DNA of 64,000 nucleotides from positions 1 to 64,000 of the forward strand of contig CAZMXS010000014.1 in NCBI GenBank assembly GCA_964570325.1, read 5' to 3'. This document shows, in pieces, positions 63,159 to 64,000 of the stretch (its first letter is position 1; the number at the start of each line of letters is the position of its first letter). This stretch comes from CAZMXS01 sp964570325. GTDB taxonomy: Bacteria; Verrucomicrobiota; Kiritimatiellia; CAIQIC01; CAZMXS01. The translations under genes were made by a program, and so were the position numbers. A model generated the notes under the pieces. That model was not told where the DNA came from. It saw only the letters and a list, made by a program, of their open reading frames with translations, and searched no databases.

Positions 63159-64000
63159 ATGATGTTCCGCATATTGTTGATTCTGATGACGGCGCTGCTG
63201 ACGGTTATCCGTGCCGGCGCCTTGGAAGTCCGCCTCAACGAGGACCGTCTGCGCCTCAAAGCCGACCACGCGCCGCTGCGCACGGTCCTGCACGAGTTCG
63301 CCCGCGCCGGAGTAGATGTGCGGCTCGATCCGCGCGTCAACTCGTTGGTCACCGCCGACATGGCTGATGCAGACATGCAGGACGCGCTCGATGCGATCCT
63401 CCAACCGTTCGGATACGTCCTGATCTGGGATGTGATTGACGGCCCGGTCGGCCCGCTGCCCAAGCTGGCCCAGATCCAGGTCTTCAAACCTGGCGACAAG
63501 AAGATGCTCGAGCGTCTGCCGAACATCAGCGACAACCTGGAAGTTACGCGCGGACCCAACCCGGCCGGGCCGGAGTTCGTCGCCGACGAAATCTTGTTGG
63601 GGGTGAAGAAAGGCACGACGCCGGCCGAGTTCCGGCGGCTGGTCAGCCAGATCGGCGGCACGGTGGTCGCCAGCATCCCCAGCCTCGGCATTTACCAGAT
63701 CCGGCTCGCGCGCGGCGCAAACGTGCTGGCGCTGGTCGAGCAACTCCGCAACAACCCGCTGGTTGCCGTTGCCGAACCGAATTACGTTGCGCGCACCCCT
63801 GTGCCGGCCGGCGCCGGCGACGCGGCCGGGGCGGCGACCGTCTCCGTGCCCGGCGCCCCGGAAGGCGCGGCAGCGGTGGCGGTACTGGATTCCGGCCTGC
63901 TGGCGTCGGCCGGGCTGGACGCGTTGCTGGCCGGAGGTTACGACTCGCTTAACCCCGAGCGGCCGCTGAATGACACGCAGGGGCACGGCACGCAGATGGC
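63159..64000 (+). CDS. subtilisin-like serine protease (S8), N-terminal part, with STN-like domain
   Basis: Gene runs off the window end; 280 residues visible. The signal peptide is FRILLILMTALLTVIRAGA. An STN-like domain follows (about 22-95: LRLKADHAPLRTVLHEFARAGVDVRLDPRVN, ADADMQDALDAILQPFGYVLIW), as in secretins and TonB receptors. Then comes a fervidolysin-type propeptide (about 140-215: LLGVKKGTTPAEFRRLVSQIGGTVV ... VAVAEPNYVA) and the start of the S8 catalytic domain, with Asp in VAVLDSGLL and His in DTQGHGTQMA. The catalytic Ser lies beyond the window. Start is an ATG-ATG pair; no Shine-Dalgarno. A long open frame on the opposite strand is a shadow. Confidence 0.8.
   Translation, partial: MMFRILLILMTALLTVIRAGALEVRLNEDRLRLKADHAPLRTVLHEFARAGVDVRLDPRVNSLVTADMADADMQDALDAILQPFGYVLIWDVIDGPVGPLPKLAQIQVFKPGDKKMLERLPNISDNLEVTRGPNPAGPEFVADEILLGVKKGTTPAEFRRLVSQIGGTVVASIPSLGIYQIRLARGANVLALVEQLRNNPLVAVAEPNYVARTPVPAGAGDAAGAATVSVPGAPEGAAAVAVLDSGLLASAGLDALLAGGYDSLNPERPLNDTQGHGTQM

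Noticed and set aside
62667..63986. A 439-codon reverse frame opposite the subtilase start
   Set aside because: Arg-rich and low complexity; the forward strand encodes signal peptide, STN-like domain and S8 motifs.

Overview
High-GC bacterial chromosome of a Gram-negative (double-membrane) organism. The window contains two TolC/adaptor export systems, several lipoprotein signals, a gyrB-gyrA pair and very many secreted proteins. These carry thrombospondin type-3 calcium motifs, beta-helices, MBG/IPT modules and a recurring C-terminal 'Tyr...Trp...(F/M/I)-Y/F-R' module. This fits the PVC superphylum, most likely Kiritimatiellota or a close Verrucomicrobiota relative. That placement is an inference from gene style, not from a marker tree.

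Layout. 0-5.2 kb: housekeeping genes (gyrB 3' end, gyrA, exodeoxyribonuclease III, shikimate kinase). 5.2-9.8 kb: a reverse-strand MacAB/TolC-type operon (outer-membrane factor, adaptor, ATPase, permease). 10-16.1 kb: surface-polysaccharide genes (PHP-like protein, GT4 glycosyltransferase, methyltransferase, asparagine synthase, epimerase). The PHP-like gene carries two copies of a perfect 19-bp palindrome inside its coding sequence. 16.2-21.3 kb: flavin reductase, exported histidine phosphatase, then a PLP-lyase-like enzyme, a YgeY-type M20 hydrolase and a small membrane-anchored protein as one operon. 21.4-23.8 kb: a damaged pair of metallophosphoesterase modules with an apparent internal deletion and frameshifts. 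23.9-29.4 kb: a reverse operon of translationally coupled envelope glycosylation genes (polytopic membrane protein, GT2, methyltransferase, GT39-like). 29.6-41.6 kb: secreted proteins and glycoside hydrolases (1140-aa modular protein, GH3 with PA14, orphan exported protein between two diverged repeats, lipoprotein, GH5-like lipoprotein, anchor-type protein).

41.7-48.4 kb: a seven-gene reverse operon led by an ArsR repressor, followed by TolC, adaptor, RND pump, a 56-aa DUF6132-type protein, a DUF2892-type protein and an FmdB zinc ribbon. Its promoter overlaps an imperfect palindrome and probably starts a leaderless mRNA. 48.6-50.2 kb: GlpD-like glycerol-3-phosphate dehydrogenase. 50.2-64 kb: an exported-protein island with a gingipain-like C25 peptidase, a 1580-aa zinc-protease/VWA protein, two beta-helix proteins, a Tat-exported zinc ribbon, a frameshifted small membrane protein and the start of a subtilisin-like protease with an STN-like N-terminal domain (cut by the window end).

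The most interesting points are the tandem palindromes inside a gene, the ArsR-RND operon with its leaderless promoter and C-terminal CxxCH, the C-terminal module shared by five secreted proteins, the collapsed metallophosphoesterases, the diverged repeat pair around an orphan exported gene, and the STN-subtilase. No rRNA, tRNA, insertion sequence or CRISPR array was recognised.
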